Positions 6,729 through 16,224 of a stretch of 32,042 nucleotides of DNA are shown here, one piece after another (positions within the stretch are counted from its first letter, which is position 1; each line of letters begins with the position of its first letter). This DNA is from an uncultured Thermomicrobiales bacterium. Lineage in GTDB: Bacteria > Chloroflexota > Chloroflexia > Thermomicrobiales > UBA6265. The DNA is taken from the NCBI GenBank assembly GCA_902806345.1, contig CADCWF010000114.1:1-32042 (forward strand), in the 5' to 3' direction. The position numbers were made by a program, and so were the translations under genes. The notes beneath the pieces are model-generated. The model ran no database searches and was not told the DNA's origin. It saw only the letters and a program-made list of their open reading frames with translations.

Positions 6729-7895
6729 ATGAGACCGTTCTCGCCCGTCGTCGAGGCGCTGCCCCGCTCCGGCATCCGCGAGGTGATGGAGTTCGCCGCC
6801 GGCCGCGAGGGGGTGATCCACCTCGAAGTCGGCGAGCCCTCCTTCGCGACGCCGGACCACATCGTCGACGCGGCCCTCGCCGCGGCGCGCGCTGGCCACA
6901 CCCGCTACACCCCCAACGCCGGCATCCCCGAACTGCGCCGCGCCGTCGCCGCCCGGACCGCCGCCCGCTGGGGCGAGCCGGTCGCGCCGGAGGAGGTGCT
7001 GGTCGCGGTCGGCGCCGTCAACGCCATCTTCGCCACCCTCGTCGCCCTGGTCCGGGAGGGTGACGAGGTGCTGATCCCCGACCCCGGCTGGCCCAACTAC
7101 GCCTCCCAGGTGCCGCTGGCCGGCGCCGTCGCGGTCCCCTACCCGCTCCGCCCGGAGAACGGCTACCTGCCCGACCCGGCCGACCTCGACCGGGTGACCG
7201 GGCCGCGGACGCGGGTTGTTGTCCTCAACAACCCGTCGAACCCGACCGGCGCCGTCTGGCCGGATGAGACGGTGGCGGCAGTCGCGGCCTGGGCGCGCCG
7301 GCGTGACCTCTGGGTGATCGCCGACGAGATCTACGAAGACCTCGTTTTCGACGGCACGATGACCCCGTTCGCCCCGTTTGCCCGCGAGCGGACGGTCGCC
7401 GTCGGCGGCTGCTCCAAGAGCTACGCGATGACCGGCTGGCGGATCGGCTGGGCGGTGGCACCGGCGGCGCTGGTCGCGCTGGCGGCGAAGACGCAGGAGG
7501 CGCTCGTCTCCTGCCCCTCGGAGGTTTCGCAGCGAGCGGCGCTGGCGGCGGTGACCGGGCCGCAGGCGTGCGTCGAGGAGATGCGGCGTGCCTACGCGCG
7601 GCGGCGCGACCTGGTCGTCGAGGCGCTGGCTCCGGCCGGGCTGCTGCCAACGGTCCCTCGGGGCGCCTTCTACGCCCTGGCCGACCTCCGCGCCACCGGG
7701 ATGCCGAGCACGGAGGCGGCCAAGGCGCTGATCGACGAGGAGCTGGTCGCCACCTCGCCCGGCGCCGCCTTCGGCGACGTGGCGGAGGGGATGGTCCGGT
7801 TGTCGCTCGCCTCGGCCGACGAGGCGCTGCTGACCGGCTGCGAGCGGATCGTGCGGTTCGCAGCGAGGAGATTGGGCGTAGCGGATAGGGAATAG
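6729..7895 (+). CDS. PLP-dependent aminotransferase, class I/II fold type I
   Basis: A 388-residue enzyme with the full class I aminotransferase signature. VLNNPSNPTGAVW contains the conserved Asn-Pro-x-Gly, IADEIYEDLVFDG the cofactor Asp and Tyr, and SKSYAMTGWRIGW the Schiff-base Lys and phosphate-binding Arg. RLSLA near the end holds the substrate-carboxylate Arg. Overall it resembles the AspC-like subgroup (aspartate, aromatic or alanine donors); the exact substrate cannot be fixed from sequence. The ATG at 6729 follows GGGAGGA with rather long (about 12 nt) spacing; a start 17 codons upstream is less family-like. Its last residues, VADRE, are encoded by the left arm of a dispersed repeat at 7878-7955. 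It is divergent from the excalibur gene. Confidence 0.93.
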   Translation: MRPFSPVVEALPRSGIREVMEFAAGREGVIHLEVGEPSFATPDHIVDAALAAARAGHTRYTPNAGIPELRRAVAARTAARWGEPVAPEEVLVAVGAVNAIFATLVALVREGDEVLIPDPGWPNYASQVPLAGAVAVPYPLRPENGYLPDPADLDRVTGPRTRVVVLNNPSNPTGAVWPDETVAAVAAWARRRDLWVIADEIYEDLVFDGTMTPFAPFARERTVAVGGCSKSYAMTGWRIGWAVAPAALVALAAKTQEALVSCPSEVSQRAALAAVTGPQACVEEMRRAYARRRDLVVEALAPAGLLPTVPRGAFYALADLRATGMPSTEAAKALIDEELVATSPGAAFGDVAEGMVRLSLASADEALLTGCERIVRFAARRLGVADRE

Positions 7896-7955
7896 GTGTT
7901 TCGCCGCCGGCGGCGGTCGTCTCCTGCGTCCTATCCGGTATCCCTTATCCGCTAC
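7878..7955. repeat. GGATAGGG/CCTATCC stem-loop repeat, copy 1
   Basis: Left arm GTAGCGGATAGGGAATAGG (7878-7896) and right arm ending CCCTTATCCGCTAC (7930-7955) form an imperfect hairpin. The loop contains a smaller palindrome, CGCCGCCGGCGGCG (7902-7915). A second copy built from the same words is at 21218-21300. The left arm supplies the stop codon (TAG 7893-7895) of the aminotransferase. It looks like a dispersed intergenic (REP-like) element. Confidence 0.7.
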
Positions 7956-7966
7956 AAGGGGGGACC

Positions 7967-8851
7967 ATGAAGCTGTTGGCGTTTAGCAACGGGGACGGGT
8001 TGGGGCTCGGCGTGCGGACGGACGCGGGGGTGATCGATGTTGTCGCCGCCGCCGCGGCGCTCGGCGGCGAGGGGGTGCCGCGGAGCATCGACGAGGCGGT
8101 CGCTGGCGGCGCGGCGGCACGGGCGGCGCTGGACGGGCTGGTCGGGCGGGCCGGGGGGCGGCGCGGGGCTTGGCTGCGGGACGAGGCGGCGCTGGAGTTG
8201 GGGCCGTGCGTGGGCACCCCCGGCAAGATCGTCTGCGTCGGCCTCAATTACCGCAAGCACGCCGAAGAGTCGAACCTGCCGATCCCGCAGACGCCGGTCC
8301 TCTTCTCCAAGTTCTCGAACACGATCGCGGCGGCGAACGAGCCGGTGCCGCTGCCGAAGTCGGGCACCGAGTACGACTACGAGGTCGAGCTCGGGGTCGT
8401 GATCGGACGGCGGGCGTGGAACGTCCCCGAGGACGAGGCGCTAGACCACGTCTTCGGCTACTGCACCGCCAACGACGTCTCCTGCCGCGACCTCCAGACG
8501 CGGACGAGCCAGTGGTTGCTCGGCAAGACGCTCGACAAGTCCCTCCCGATCGGCCCCGACCTCGTCACCGCCGACGAGGTCGGCGATCCGCAGCGGTACG
8601 CGCTGCGGACGTGGCACAACGGGGTGCTCCGTCAGGATTCGACGACGGCCGACATGATCTTCCCGGTCCGCGAGATCGTCGCCTACATCAGCAACTACTT
8701 CCCGCTGGAGCCGGGCGACGTGATCATCACCGGCACCCCGGCCGGGGTGATCATGGGGCTGCCGGAGAAGAACTGGCTGAAACCGGGCGACGAGGTGACG
8801 GTCGAGGTCGAGGGGCTCGGCAAGCTGACCAACCGGATGGCGGCGGGGTAG
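7967..8851 (+). CDS. Fumarylacetoacetate hydrolase family protein
   Basis: A 294-residue FAH-fold metal-dependent enzyme (hydrolase, hydratase or decarboxylase of beta-dicarbonyl or ketoacid compounds). A short N-terminal domain (1-80) precedes the catalytic domain opening VCVGLNYRKHAEESN. Metal ligands are visible as the Glu-x-Glu in YDYEVELGVVIGR and the Asp in TANDVSCRDLQ; VIITGTPAGV is the conserved active-site loop. The ATG at 7967 follows AAGGGGGGACC. It starts 12 bp after the repeat at 7878-7955, which separates it from the aminotransferase. The pairing would suit amino- or keto-acid catabolism, but that is inference; family members differ widely in substrate. Confidence 0.93.
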   Translation: MKLLAFSNGDGLGLGVRTDAGVIDVVAAAAALGGEGVPRSIDEAVAGGAAARAALDGLVGRAGGRRGAWLRDEAALELGPCVGTPGKIVCVGLNYRKHAEESNLPIPQTPVLFSKFSNTIAAANEPVPLPKSGTEYDYEVELGVVIGRRAWNVPEDEALDHVFGYCTANDVSCRDLQTRTSQWLLGKTLDKSLPIGPDLVTADEVGDPQRYALRTWHNGVLRQDSTTADMIFPVREIVAYISNYFPLEPGDVIITGTPAGVIMGLPEKNWLKPGDEVTVEVEGLGKLTNRMAAG

Positions 8852-8961
8852 GCCCGCCCACCAGGGGAGGGATTCCGAGCGGCCGAGCGCCGTTGGTGCA
8901 TCGGACCGGCGCCCGGGGACGGCGCCACCCGACGTCCGCGGCGGTGGAACGGCCGGGGGTG

Positions 8962-10263
8962 CTAGGCCGGCACCGGGCGGGGGGCGACGTTGACCCCGGC
9001 GCCGGCCGTGGCGCGCCGCCGGTACTCGACGAACGCCCCGACGACGCGGGGGTCCCACTGGGCGCCGGCGCCGGCCTCGAGGACCGCGAGCACCGTCTCC
9101 GGGCCGGAGGCCGGCCGGTAGGCGCGGGCGCTGGTCATGGCGTCGAAGGCGTCGGCCACCGCCAGGATCCGGGCGCCGAGGGGAATCTCCTCGCCCGCCA
9201 AACCCTCCGGGTAGCCCGTGCCGTCCCACCGCTCGTGATGGTGGCGGACGAGCACCGCGCAGCCGCGGTAGCCGGCGAACTTCTCGACGATCGCCGCGCC
9301 ATGGACCGGGTGCTGGCGGACGTAGGTCCATTCCTCCTCGGTCAGCGGGCCGGTCTTGAAGAGCAGGGCCGGGGTCATGGCGACCTTGCCGAGGTCGTGG
9401 ACGCGGCCGGCCGTCTCGATCAGGTCGGCCTCCTCGCCCGGCAGCCCCATCCAGACGGCCAGATCGCGCGCCATCGTCGCGACGCGCATTGAGTGGCCAG
9501 CGGTGTAGGGATCGCGCAGCTCGACGACATCGACCAGGGCGGCCAGCGCCGCCCGCGTGTCGGCGCGGAGCTGCACCTCGCGCCGCAGCGCGTACTGCGC
9601 CAGCCCGGCGGGCAGGACGAGGGGCGCCAGCGCCAACGGGTAGTCGCGGACGATGAGGGAGACGACGACGCCGAGGGCGACGAGCGCGGCGTAGGTCACC
9701 GCGACATCGGCGACCTGCCCCCGGAGGAGGCGCCAGAAGCGGGCGCCGGTCTCGCGGGCGATCGCCCCCGCGACGAGGGCCATGTTGGCCAGCAGCGAGA
9801 CGACAGCCGAGACCGCGATCGCGCCGAGCGGCGGCAGCCCGGCCGGGGAGGGGCCGGAGTTGGCCTGGGCGGCGAAGAGGTCCAAGCCGACCGCGCCGAC
9901 CGTGACATAGAGCATGGCCTGGCCGATGTTGAACAACTCGGCGTCGCGCCAGGCCGGTCGCAGGACGAGCGAGAGGCCGCCGGCGACGCCGACGAGGATG
10001 CCAGGGATCCAGGGCGGGAAGAGCAGGATCATCGCGACGTGGACCACGTCGGAGACGTCGTAGCTGAACTTGTGGGCGACGCGGAGGGGCCGCCCGTAAG
10101 AGAGGGCGGCGAGCAGGGTCAGGACGAGCGCCCGCGCCCAATCGGCGGCGGACATCCCGCCAACGCCGGCGAGCAGCGCGACGGCGACCACGAGGAGCGG
10201 ACCGCCGGCGATGACGGCCAGGACGTAGCGGCGGAGCGGGAGGGACATCTCCGCGAGCGTCAT
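8962..10263 (-). CDS. Membrane HD-GYP domain cyclic-di-GMP phosphodiesterase
   Basis: A 433-residue protein. The N-terminal half (residues about 10-225) is a multi-pass membrane domain. The C-terminal half is a complete HD-GYP domain: GHSMRVATMARD, the metal-binding HD in RVHDLGKVAMTP (289-290), RQHPVHGA, then HHHERWDGTGYPEGLAG with the GYP triad at 350-352, and ARILAVADAFDAMTS. All catalytic residues are present, so it should hydrolyse cyclic-di-GMP. The ATG at 10263 follows GGGAGAG; an internal ATG at 10248 is also possible. Its membrane domain resembles, in register, that of the GGDEF protein at 12001. It converges on the FAH-family gene. Confidence 0.92.
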   Translation of the reverse strand: MTLAEMSLPLRRYVLAVIAGGPLLVVAVALLAGVGGMSAADWARALVLTLLAALSYGRPLRVAHKFSYDVSDVVHVAMILLFPPWIPGILVGVAGGLSLVLRPAWRDAELFNIGQAMLYVTVGAVGLDLFAAQANSGPSPAGLPPLGAIAVSAVVSLLANMALVAGAIARETGARFWRLLRGQVADVAVTYAALVALGVVVSLIVRDYPLALAPLVLPAGLAQYALRREVQLRADTRAALAALVDVVELRDPYTAGHSMRVATMARDLAVWMGLPGEEADLIETAGRVHDLGKVAMTPALLFKTGPLTEEEWTYVRQHPVHGAAIVEKFAGYRGCAVLVRHHHERWDGTGYPEGLAGEEIPLGARILAVADAFDAMTSARAYRPASGPETVLAVLEAGAGAQWDPRVVGAFVEYRRRATAGAGVNVAPRPVPA

Positions 10264-11115
10264 GCCGTCGAGGCTCTCCCGAACGTGCGCCCGGCGGTGT
10301 CCCGGAGGGCGTGCGTGCCCAGGGACCGGAAGCGGCCACGGAGCATGCGTCGGGTCACCGGGTCGGGGGTTCGGGACGGCGTGCAGGCGCTCCACCCGCC
10401 CCCGCCTGGACCGACGCTCCCTCAGGGCAACCCGCCGACGAGCGGGATGGTAGCCGGATTGAGCGTCCCGCGTCCACGGAGGTCGCGCTGACGCCCCGTC
10501 GTCGGAGGCCCCGCGCCCACGGAGCGCGATTGCCGGCGGCCATTCGCCCTGCGACGGTAGATCTCCGGGTCGGGAAGGATGACGACCCGGGGGATCGTGT
10601 CCGAACGAGGCACGATCGGGACCGGGACCGAGCCGGCTGGGTGGGTCCGGGCGCCCCCCCGGTTGGCGCCGGACGACTCCGATCGGGGGCGCGGTGGGTG
10701 GCGGCGTGGCCCCGTGGGTCGCGCTCAGCGCCGGCTAATGCCACCCCGGATGCCGTTCCCGTGGATCGCCGCGCCGACCCGGGCGAGGCCGAGGCGAGCG
10801 CGCCGTGGCCGGCCCGCCAACGGGCGCGGCAACGACCCGATCCCCGCCCCCGGTGCGCCGTCGAGACGAGAGCCGATCTACTGGCTCGAGCCGCCCAAGT
10901 CGGTACCGTCGGCAAGCCCCGGCGCCACCGCGAGGACGGTCGATCCCGTCACGCGGCCGAGCGTCGTGGCGTCGCCGTGGAACGGATCACCCCGGGTAGC
11001 CGGACGGGACCACGGGGGAGGCCGGTCCGACGCTCAAGGTGCCGGCCCGTCGCGGACGCGGCGGCCATCCCTGCTGCGGCGAAGGTGGCCGAGCGGCGGC
11101 CAGCCGCCCGCCCGA
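10264..11115. other. 852-bp stretch with no recognised gene
   Basis: No frame on either strand gives protein-like sequence; the open frames are Arg/Pro/Gly-rich shadows. One modest hairpin is visible: GATCGTG (10593-10599) pairs with CACGATC (10611-10617) around an 11-nt loop. I see no cyclic-di-GMP riboswitch core and no tRNA. Confidence 0.5.
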
Positions 11116-11334
11116 TTAGCAGCGTGGGCACCAGTTGCCGCCGGCCAGCGCATCCTCCGTCGAGACGCCGAACACCAGCGTCAGCACGATCAGGGCAACC
11201 ATCACCGCGACGACGACGGAGCGCCCGCCCATGCCGGCGACGGCACCGACGACGGAGGCGAGGAACTCCCGGACGACGTTGTCCTCGGAAACTTCAGAAA
11301 CGTCGGTCGTGGTGCTCGGAGTCCAACGCATCAT
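11116..11334 (-). CDS. Small membrane protein with C-terminal CxxC
   Basis: A 72-residue protein I do not recognise. A hydrophilic Ser/Thr/Asp-rich N-terminus (1-20) is followed by an amphipathic helix (21-38), one strong transmembrane segment (VVVAVMVALIVLTLVFGV, about 40-57) and a short tail ending NWCPRC. The gene is well supported despite its size: GGAGG lies 9 nt before the ATG at 11334, and upstream are a near-consensus promoter and a perfect palindrome. Codon use is more relaxed than in its neighbours. The tail CxxC could bind a metal or form a disulphide; this is inference. The next gene downstream (HD-GYP) is 850 bp away, so it is probably monocistronic. Confidence 0.75.
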   Translation of the reverse strand: MMRWTPSTTTDVSEVSEDNVVREFLASVVGAVAGMGGRSVVVAVMVALIVLTLVFGVSTEDALAGGNWCPRC

Positions 11335-11358
11335 CGGTTTTTTCCTCCATAGTATACC

Positions 11359-11420
11359 ATGAGCGGAATTGTTCCGCTCATTTCCTTGATTATCCTAACA
11401 GCCGCCTGATTCCTTGTCAA
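11359..11420 (-). promoter_or_regulatory. Sigma-70 type promoter and palindromic operator
   Basis: On the minus strand TTGACA (11420-11415), 17 bp, then TAGGAT (11397-11392) form a strong housekeeping promoter in a locally AT-rich stretch. Just after the expected start lies a perfect palindrome: arms ATGAGCGGAA and TTCCGCTCAT around a 3-nt centre (11359-11381). Its length and position suit a dimeric repressor such as a TetR-type protein. The ribosome binding site of the 72-residue gene follows directly. The protein that binds here is unknown. Confidence 0.8.
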
Positions 11421-12000
11421 GGGGGCACCGGCGGAGTATCGTCGGATGTTTCTAGTCGGCCGGGTTCTTGAGGTTCGGTCCGGCGCGAGACCCTTGGCCG
11501 CTCGCAGCGCACCGGAGTCGCGGCGTGATCCTCAATCCGACTCCGAACGGTGCCACTCGGACGGCAATCGAGGCTCGACGTGGCGAGGAGGAGGCCGATC
11601 TGGTCGAGCGTGCGGGACGGCTCCAGGTGCGCCCCTCTACCCCTCGTTGGCCGCCGATGGCGGCGCAACCGGGCCACGATGCCGACTATCGGACCAATGC
11701 CGCTGGCATGCCCGTTCGGCCGCGAAGGCGGGCCGTTGGCGGCGGCATGAGCAGAGTCGTCCCGACCTCCGGTTCGGATCGCGCTCGCCGGGCCGTTGCC
11801 TGCCCCCCGGGCAGCCCGGACACCAATGCCTTCCGGTGGTCGCTGCTCCAGGTCACAACGCTCGCGGCCAGGTCGCTCCCCGCGACGATCCCGGTCGCCG
11901 GCCGCATCTGCCTTCGTGCCACGGTGAAGCGGAGCGCTCCCACGCCACAAGGCATCGCCGACCCTGGATCGAGGGCGGGCAGCGAATCGGGCGCTCATCG
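11421..12000. other. 580-bp stretch with no recognised gene
   Basis: The frame of the GGDEF gene is open through here, but the sequence is Arg/Gly/Pro-rich and not protein-like. A short plus-strand frame from 11748 and a minus-strand frame (11686-11955) look slightly more natural but match nothing I recognise. Some of this must serve as leader and promoter of the gene at 12001; I could not place a promoter. Confidence 0.45.
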
Positions 12001-14064
12001 ATGACGGGCCTTGCCCCGCTCCGGTCGGAGCCCGCTGCTCACTGGCTTCCCGCCGCACTCGCGTTGGCCGCACTGACGGCAGTCGCGGCGGCGTCGAGCG
12101 GTGCCGCGACCGACGTCCGGGGTCGCGGCGCGCTGGTCCTCCTGCTGGTCGTGTCCGGGGCGCTGGTCGAGCGCAGCCCGATCCGCCTGGAGCGGCGCGG
12201 GCACCTCCCGGTCGAAACCCCGATCGTCCTGGCAGCGGCTCTCCTGCTCGACCCCGCCCCAGCCGCCCTCGCCGCCGCCGCCGGTCCGCTGCTTGCCGCC
12301 GCGCTCTGGCCGGCCTACCCCACCTCCACCGCCGCCATTCACCAGGCGGTCCGGGTCGCCCTCCAGGCGCTCGTCGCCGGGCTGGTCCTGGGGGGATTCG
12401 GCTGGGAACCAGCACGGCCGGTCCTCGATCGCGCCTGGCCGCTGCTCGCCGTCGTCCCGGCCGCGGTGGCGGCCGGCCTGCCCGGAGCGCTCGGCGCCAA
12501 GGCCGTCGCCGTCCTCCGCACTGGCGATCCGCCGTCACCGGTGCCGGCAAGAGGTCTCCTGCGAACGGCCATCGACGACTCCTTCGCCCTGGCCGCCCAA
12601 GTGGGCCTGGCCGTGCTGGTCGCCGGCCTCGCCACCAGCCACGCCTGGATGCTGGCGCTGCTCTTGCTCCCGTTGGCGGCGGTCGGCCGGACCCTCGAAC
12701 GCCAGCGCCGCCTGCGGCAGCGGGCCGAGGCCGAGCTTGCCCATCGGGCGTTCCACGACGTGCTGACCGGGCTGCCGAACCGCGACCTCTTCGCCGACCG
12801 CCTCGCGGCGGCGCTCGCCCGCCCGCGCGGCGAGGGGCAGACGATCGCTGTCCTCTTCCTCGACCTGGACCGCTTCAAACTGGTCAACGATACCCTCGGC
12901 CACCCGGCGGGGGACCAGTTCCTCGTCGCCGTCGGCGACCGCCTGCGCGACTGCGTCCGGCCCGGCGACACGGTGGCGCGGCTCGGGGGCGACGAGTTCA
13001 CGGTGCTGCTCGACGGGGTGCGGGACCAGGCGGAGGCAACGGCCATCGCCCACCGGATCGGCGCCGCGCTCGCCGACCCGGTCGAACTCGGTGGCCACGA
13101 GGCCGTGGCCACGGCGAGCATCGGCATCGCCCTGCCCACGCCCGCCCACCGAAGCGCCGCGGAGCTGCTGCACGACGCCGACGCGGCCCTCTATCGGGCG
13201 AAGGAGGCGGGCCGCAACGGCTACGCGGTCTACGAGCCGGGGGCGGCGGCGGCGGCCGGCGAGCGACTCCGTCTTGAGGCGGACCTGCGGCGGGCGGTGG
13301 CCCGGGACGAACTGCGCGCCCGCTACCGACCGCAGATCGAGCTGGCGTCTGGGCGGGTGACCGCCGTCGAGGCGACGGCCTGGTGGGAGCACCCCGAGCG
13401 TGGGCTGCTCGAGCCGGAGGCATTCCGGCGGGTCGCCGAGGAGACGGGGCTGGCGGTCGCGCTCGACCACTGGCTCCTCGCCGAAGCTGGTCGCCAAGGG
13501 GCCGCATGGCAGGCGGCGCTCGCCAACGCGCCGGCGGTCGCCGTCGCCGTCTCCGGCCACGGCTTCCGCCGCGGAGGGCTGGCCGACGAGGTGGACCGGA
13601 TCCTGACCACGACGGGTCTGGCACCGGGGTCCCTCTGGCTGGACGTGCGGGAGACGGACGGCGTCGGTTCGGAGCGGTCGGAAACTGCGATCCGGCGGCT
13701 CCACCGGCTCGGGGTACGAGTGACGACCGGCGACCTGAACGGCGTGCTGGCCCGCCCCGCGGGTCGCGACCGCCTGCCGATTTCGGCGCTGCGCCTCGAC
13801 GGCACGGTGGTGGCGGCGCTGGAGCACGACCCGGAGGCGGTCGCGGTGGCCCGGGCCCTGGTCGGCCTGGCGAGTGCCTTGGGAACATCGCTCCTGGCGG
13901 AGGGGGTCGAGACCGAGGGCCAAGCCGCGGCCCTGGCGGCGCTCGGCTGCGACCTCGCCCAGGGGCCCTACGTCGGCGCTCCCCTGCCCGCCGCCGACGC
14001 CGGTGCCCTCCTGGAGCACAGCCCCAGCGCAACGCCTGGGACCGGGATCCGGCACTCGCCGTAG
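12001..14064 (+). CDS. Membrane diguanylate cyclase with degenerate EAL domain
   Basis: A 687-residue protein: a multi-pass membrane domain (about 15-228), a linker helix, a GGDEF domain (about 245-412) and an EAL-like domain (about 430-672). The GGDEF domain has FHDVLTGLPNRDLF, LFLDLDRFKLVND and an intact RLGGDEF (329-333). An inhibitory RxxD site (R320-D323) sits five residues before it, so it should make cyclic-di-GMP with product feedback. The EAL domain has lost key residues: EAL reads EAT (457-459), the Asn-strand reads VAVSGHGF, and DDFGTG reads GDLNG. EGVET and QGPYVGAPLP remain. It probably binds but does not cleave the dinucleotide. The ATG at 12001 has no strong Shine-Dalgarno; it was chosen because the membrane domain begins there. 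Confidence 0.9.
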   Translation: MTGLAPLRSEPAAHWLPAALALAALTAVAAASSGAATDVRGRGALVLLLVVSGALVERSPIRLERRGHLPVETPIVLAAALLLDPAPAALAAAAGPLLAAALWPAYPTSTAAIHQAVRVALQALVAGLVLGGFGWEPARPVLDRAWPLLAVVPAAVAAGLPGALGAKAVAVLRTGDPPSPVPARGLLRTAIDDSFALAAQVGLAVLVAGLATSHAWMLALLLLPLAAVGRTLERQRRLRQRAEAELAHRAFHDVLTGLPNRDLFADRLAAALARPRGEGQTIAVLFLDLDRFKLVNDTLGHPAGDQFLVAVGDRLRDCVRPGDTVARLGGDEFTVLLDGVRDQAEATAIAHRIGAALADPVELGGHEAVATASIGIALPTPAHRSAAELLHDADAALYRAKEAGRNGYAVYEPGAAAAAGERLRLEADLRRAVARDELRARYRPQIELASGRVTAVEATAWWEHPERGLLEPEAFRRVAEETGLAVALDHWLLAEAGRQGAAWQAALANAPAVAVAVSGHGFRRGGLADEVDRILTTTGLAPGSLWLDVRETDGVGSERSETAIRRLHRLGVRVTTGDLNGVLARPAGRDRLPISALRLDGTVVAALEHDPEAVAVARALVGLASALGTSLLAEGVETEGQAAALAALGCDLAQGPYVGAPLPAADAGALLEHSPSATPGTGIRHSP

Positions 14065-14119
14065 CGCGAAGCGGCGGGGGGATGCCGGTCTCGGTCCCCG
14101 GTGGCCGGTGTCGATGGCG

Positions 14120-15991
14120 CTAGCCAGCGGCCTCCGCCTCGGCCTGGCTGGGCAGCCAGACGGTGAAGGTCGAGCCGACCGCTGGCGCGCTCTCGACGGC
14201 GATCGCGCCGCCGTGCATCCGGGCCAGGCGGTGGGCGATGGCCAGTCCCAGTCCGCTCCCGCCGTACCGTCGGGTCGTCGACGAGTCGGCCTGGCGGAAC
14301 TCGTCGAACACGTGCGGCAGCGCCTCCGCTGCGATCCCGATCCCGGTGTCGGCGACCGCCACCTCGACGCCAACCGCCGCCGCCCTCGCCGTAAGCGTCA
14401 CCGCGCCGCGCTCGGTGAACTTCACCGCGTTGCCGGCCAGGTTCAGGAGCAACTGCCGCAGCCGCACCGGGTCGGCCCGCAGCCGTGGCAGCCCGGCCGG
14501 CGCCGCCACCGTCAGCGTCAGCCCCTTCGCCGCCGCCAGCGGTGCCACCTCGGCCGCCACCCGCGCCACGACGTCGGCCAGGTCGACCTCCTCCGGGACC
14601 AGGTCGAGTCGCCCCGCTTCGATCCGCGACAGGTCCAAGAGGTCGTCGACGAGCGCCAGCAGGTGCCGCGCGCTGCGCGAGATCTGGGCCGCGTCCGCCT
14701 CCTCGACCGGCCCGAGGCTGGCCCCCATCATCAGTTCGGCGTAGCCCATGATCGCCGTCAGCGGGGTCCGCAACTCGTGGCTCATGGTCGACAGGAAGCC
14801 GCTCTTGAGGCGGCTCGCCTCCTCTGCCGCCTCCTTCGCCGCCCACAGTTCCGCCTCCGCCCGCTTCCGCTCGGTGACGTCCTGGATCTGGCAGACGAGG
14901 TGGAGCGGCTGGCCTGCCTCGTCGCGGACGAGGGAGGCGCTGAACTCCCCCCAGACGACGCGGCCGTCGCGGCGGACGTAGCGCTTCTCGACCTGGTAGG
15001 CGCCGATGCCGCCGGCCAGCAGCCCGGCGGCCTGCTCGGCGTCGGCTCGGAGGTCGTCGGGGTGGGTGACCTCAGGGGCGGTCCTGGCGAGCAGCTCGGC
15101 CTCGGCGTAGCCGAGGATCTCGCAGAGCGCCCGGTTGACCTGGACGAAGCGGCCGTCGGGGGTCGTCAGGGCCATCCCGATCGGGGCGTCGGCGAACGCC
15201 GCCCGGAACCGCGCCTCGCTCGCCCGCAGCGCCGCCCCGGCCCGCATCCGCCGGTCCGCGTCCCGCACGACCGAGGCGACGGCGACGACGCGCCCGGCCG
15301 CATCCCGGACCGGCTCCATCTCCAGGGCGACATCGATCCTGCGACCGTCCTTGGTCAGCCGCGTCGTCTCGTGCTCGCCGCTGGCGGCGCCGTGCCGGGT
15401 CCGCTCGCGCAACCCGGCCACCTCGCCGAGCAGGTCGGGCGGCACCAGCATCCGTTCCGGCCGGCCGATGGCCTCGTCGGGGCGGTATCCGTAGAGGTGC
15501 TCGGCGGCGCGGTTCCAGCCGCTGATGAGCCCGTCGAGCGTCGTCTCCACGATCGCGTCGCTCGTCGAGGCGGCGGCACCGTCCCCGCCCACCTCCGGCT
15601 TCGCCTCACCGCGATGGGCGACCGCTTGCCGCAGCACCAGGGTGGTGACGGGACCGTCCGCGCCCGGATGGACCGTCGTCCAGACATCGACCGGGACGCA
15701 GCTTCCGTTTCCGCGTCGGGCCTCGGCCCGACTCCAGGTTCCCTCACCCCCGACCGGCCACGGCACCACGGTCTCCTCGGCGACGGCACCGGTCAGATCG
15801 CCGGGGCCGTAGCCGAGCAGCGCCTGGGCCGCAGGGTTGGCCTCGATCCAGCGACCAGCGGGGTCGGCGAGCAGGACCGCATCCGGCACCGCCGCGAGCG
15901 GCAACCGGGGGTCGCAGGCGTCGCCGGGCCGACCCGATTCAGGGGGCACGCCCTGTGGAGGATCATCCCGGCCGAGATGACCGTCGCTCAT
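14120..15991 (-). CDS. Soluble PAS-PAS-PAS hybrid-free sensor histidine kinase
   Basis: A 623-residue kinase without membrane segments. Three PAS domains (about 30-125, 140-250, 255-375; the third ends with a PAC-type [12 protein letters not shown]) lead into HisKA ([18 protein letters not shown], phosphoacceptor His405) and a complete HATPase_c domain with [21 protein letters not shown] and [15 protein letters not shown]. It therefore autophosphorylates in response to a cytoplasmic signal (redox, light or small ligand). No receiver domain and no adjacent response regulator are present, so its partner is elsewhere. The ATG at 15991 has GGTGGA upstream and the in-frame ATG at 16015 has none. 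A TAGGAT hexamer at 16038-16043 (minus) may be its -10. Confidence 0.92.
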   Translation of the reverse strand: MSDGHLGRDDPPQGVPPESGRPGDACDPRLPLAAVPDAVLLADPAGRWIEANPAAQALLGYGPGDLTGAVAEETVVPWPVGGEGTWSRAEARRGNGSCVPVDVWTTVHPGADGPVTTLVLRQAVAHRGEAKPEVGGDGAAASTSDAIVETTLDGLISGWNRAAEHLYGYRPDEAIGRPERMLVPPDLLGEVAGLRERTRHGAASGEHETTRLTKDGRRIDVALEMEPVRDAAGRVVAVASVVRDADRRMRAGAALRASEARFRAAFADAPIGMALTTPDGRFVQVNRALCEILGYAEAELLARTAPEVTHPDDLRADAEQAAGLLAGGIGAYQVEKRYVRRDGRVVWGEFSASLVRDEAGQPLHLVCQIQDVTERKRAEAELWAAKEAAEEASRLKSGFLSTMSHELRTPLTAIMGYAELMMGASLGPVEEADAAQISRSARHLLALVDDLLDLSRIEAGRLDLVPEEVDLADVVARVAAEVAPLAAAKGLTLTVAAPAGLPRLRADPVRLRQLLLNLAGNAVKFTERGAVTLTARAAAVGVEVAVADTGIGIAAEALPHVFDEFRQADSSTTRRYGGSGLGLAIAHRLARMHGGAIAVESAPAVGSTFTVWLPSQAEAEAAG

Positions 15992-16224
15992 GCTCGCGTC
16001 ATCCACCAACACCATCTACTATCGAAACGAACGCACTATCCTAGCACGCAGAAGCGGACGCGAATGCATCGATCGACTTGGGATTCCTCGTTCGTCCCTG
16101 GCGTCCGGATCGGCCCCGGTCCCCGCCCCCAGGGGACGCCGGCTCCGGCAGACGGGCAGCCGATCGCCCCCTCCGGGCTAGACGCCGACGTCCAGCCCGG
16201 ACGCTTCGGGTGCCGGTTCGGGGG

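Noticed and set aside
8908..8926. GGCGCC...GGCGCC hairpin between the convergent FAH and HD-GYP genes
   Set aside because: The stem is only 6 bp and each arm is itself palindromic, so it is not convincing as a terminator.
8441..10339. 632-codon minus-strand frame overlapping the FAH and HD-GYP genes
   Set aside because: It overlaps two well-supported genes in other registers and has no recognisable motif.
10264..12000. Possible cyclic-di-GMP riboswitch near the HD-GYP and GGDEF genes
   Set aside because: No GEMM-type conserved core or paired helices could be found by eye on either strand.
12535..14373. 612-codon minus-strand open frame opposite the GGDEF gene
   Set aside because: Arg/Ser/Pro-rich shadow; the plus strand carries GGDEF motifs in order.
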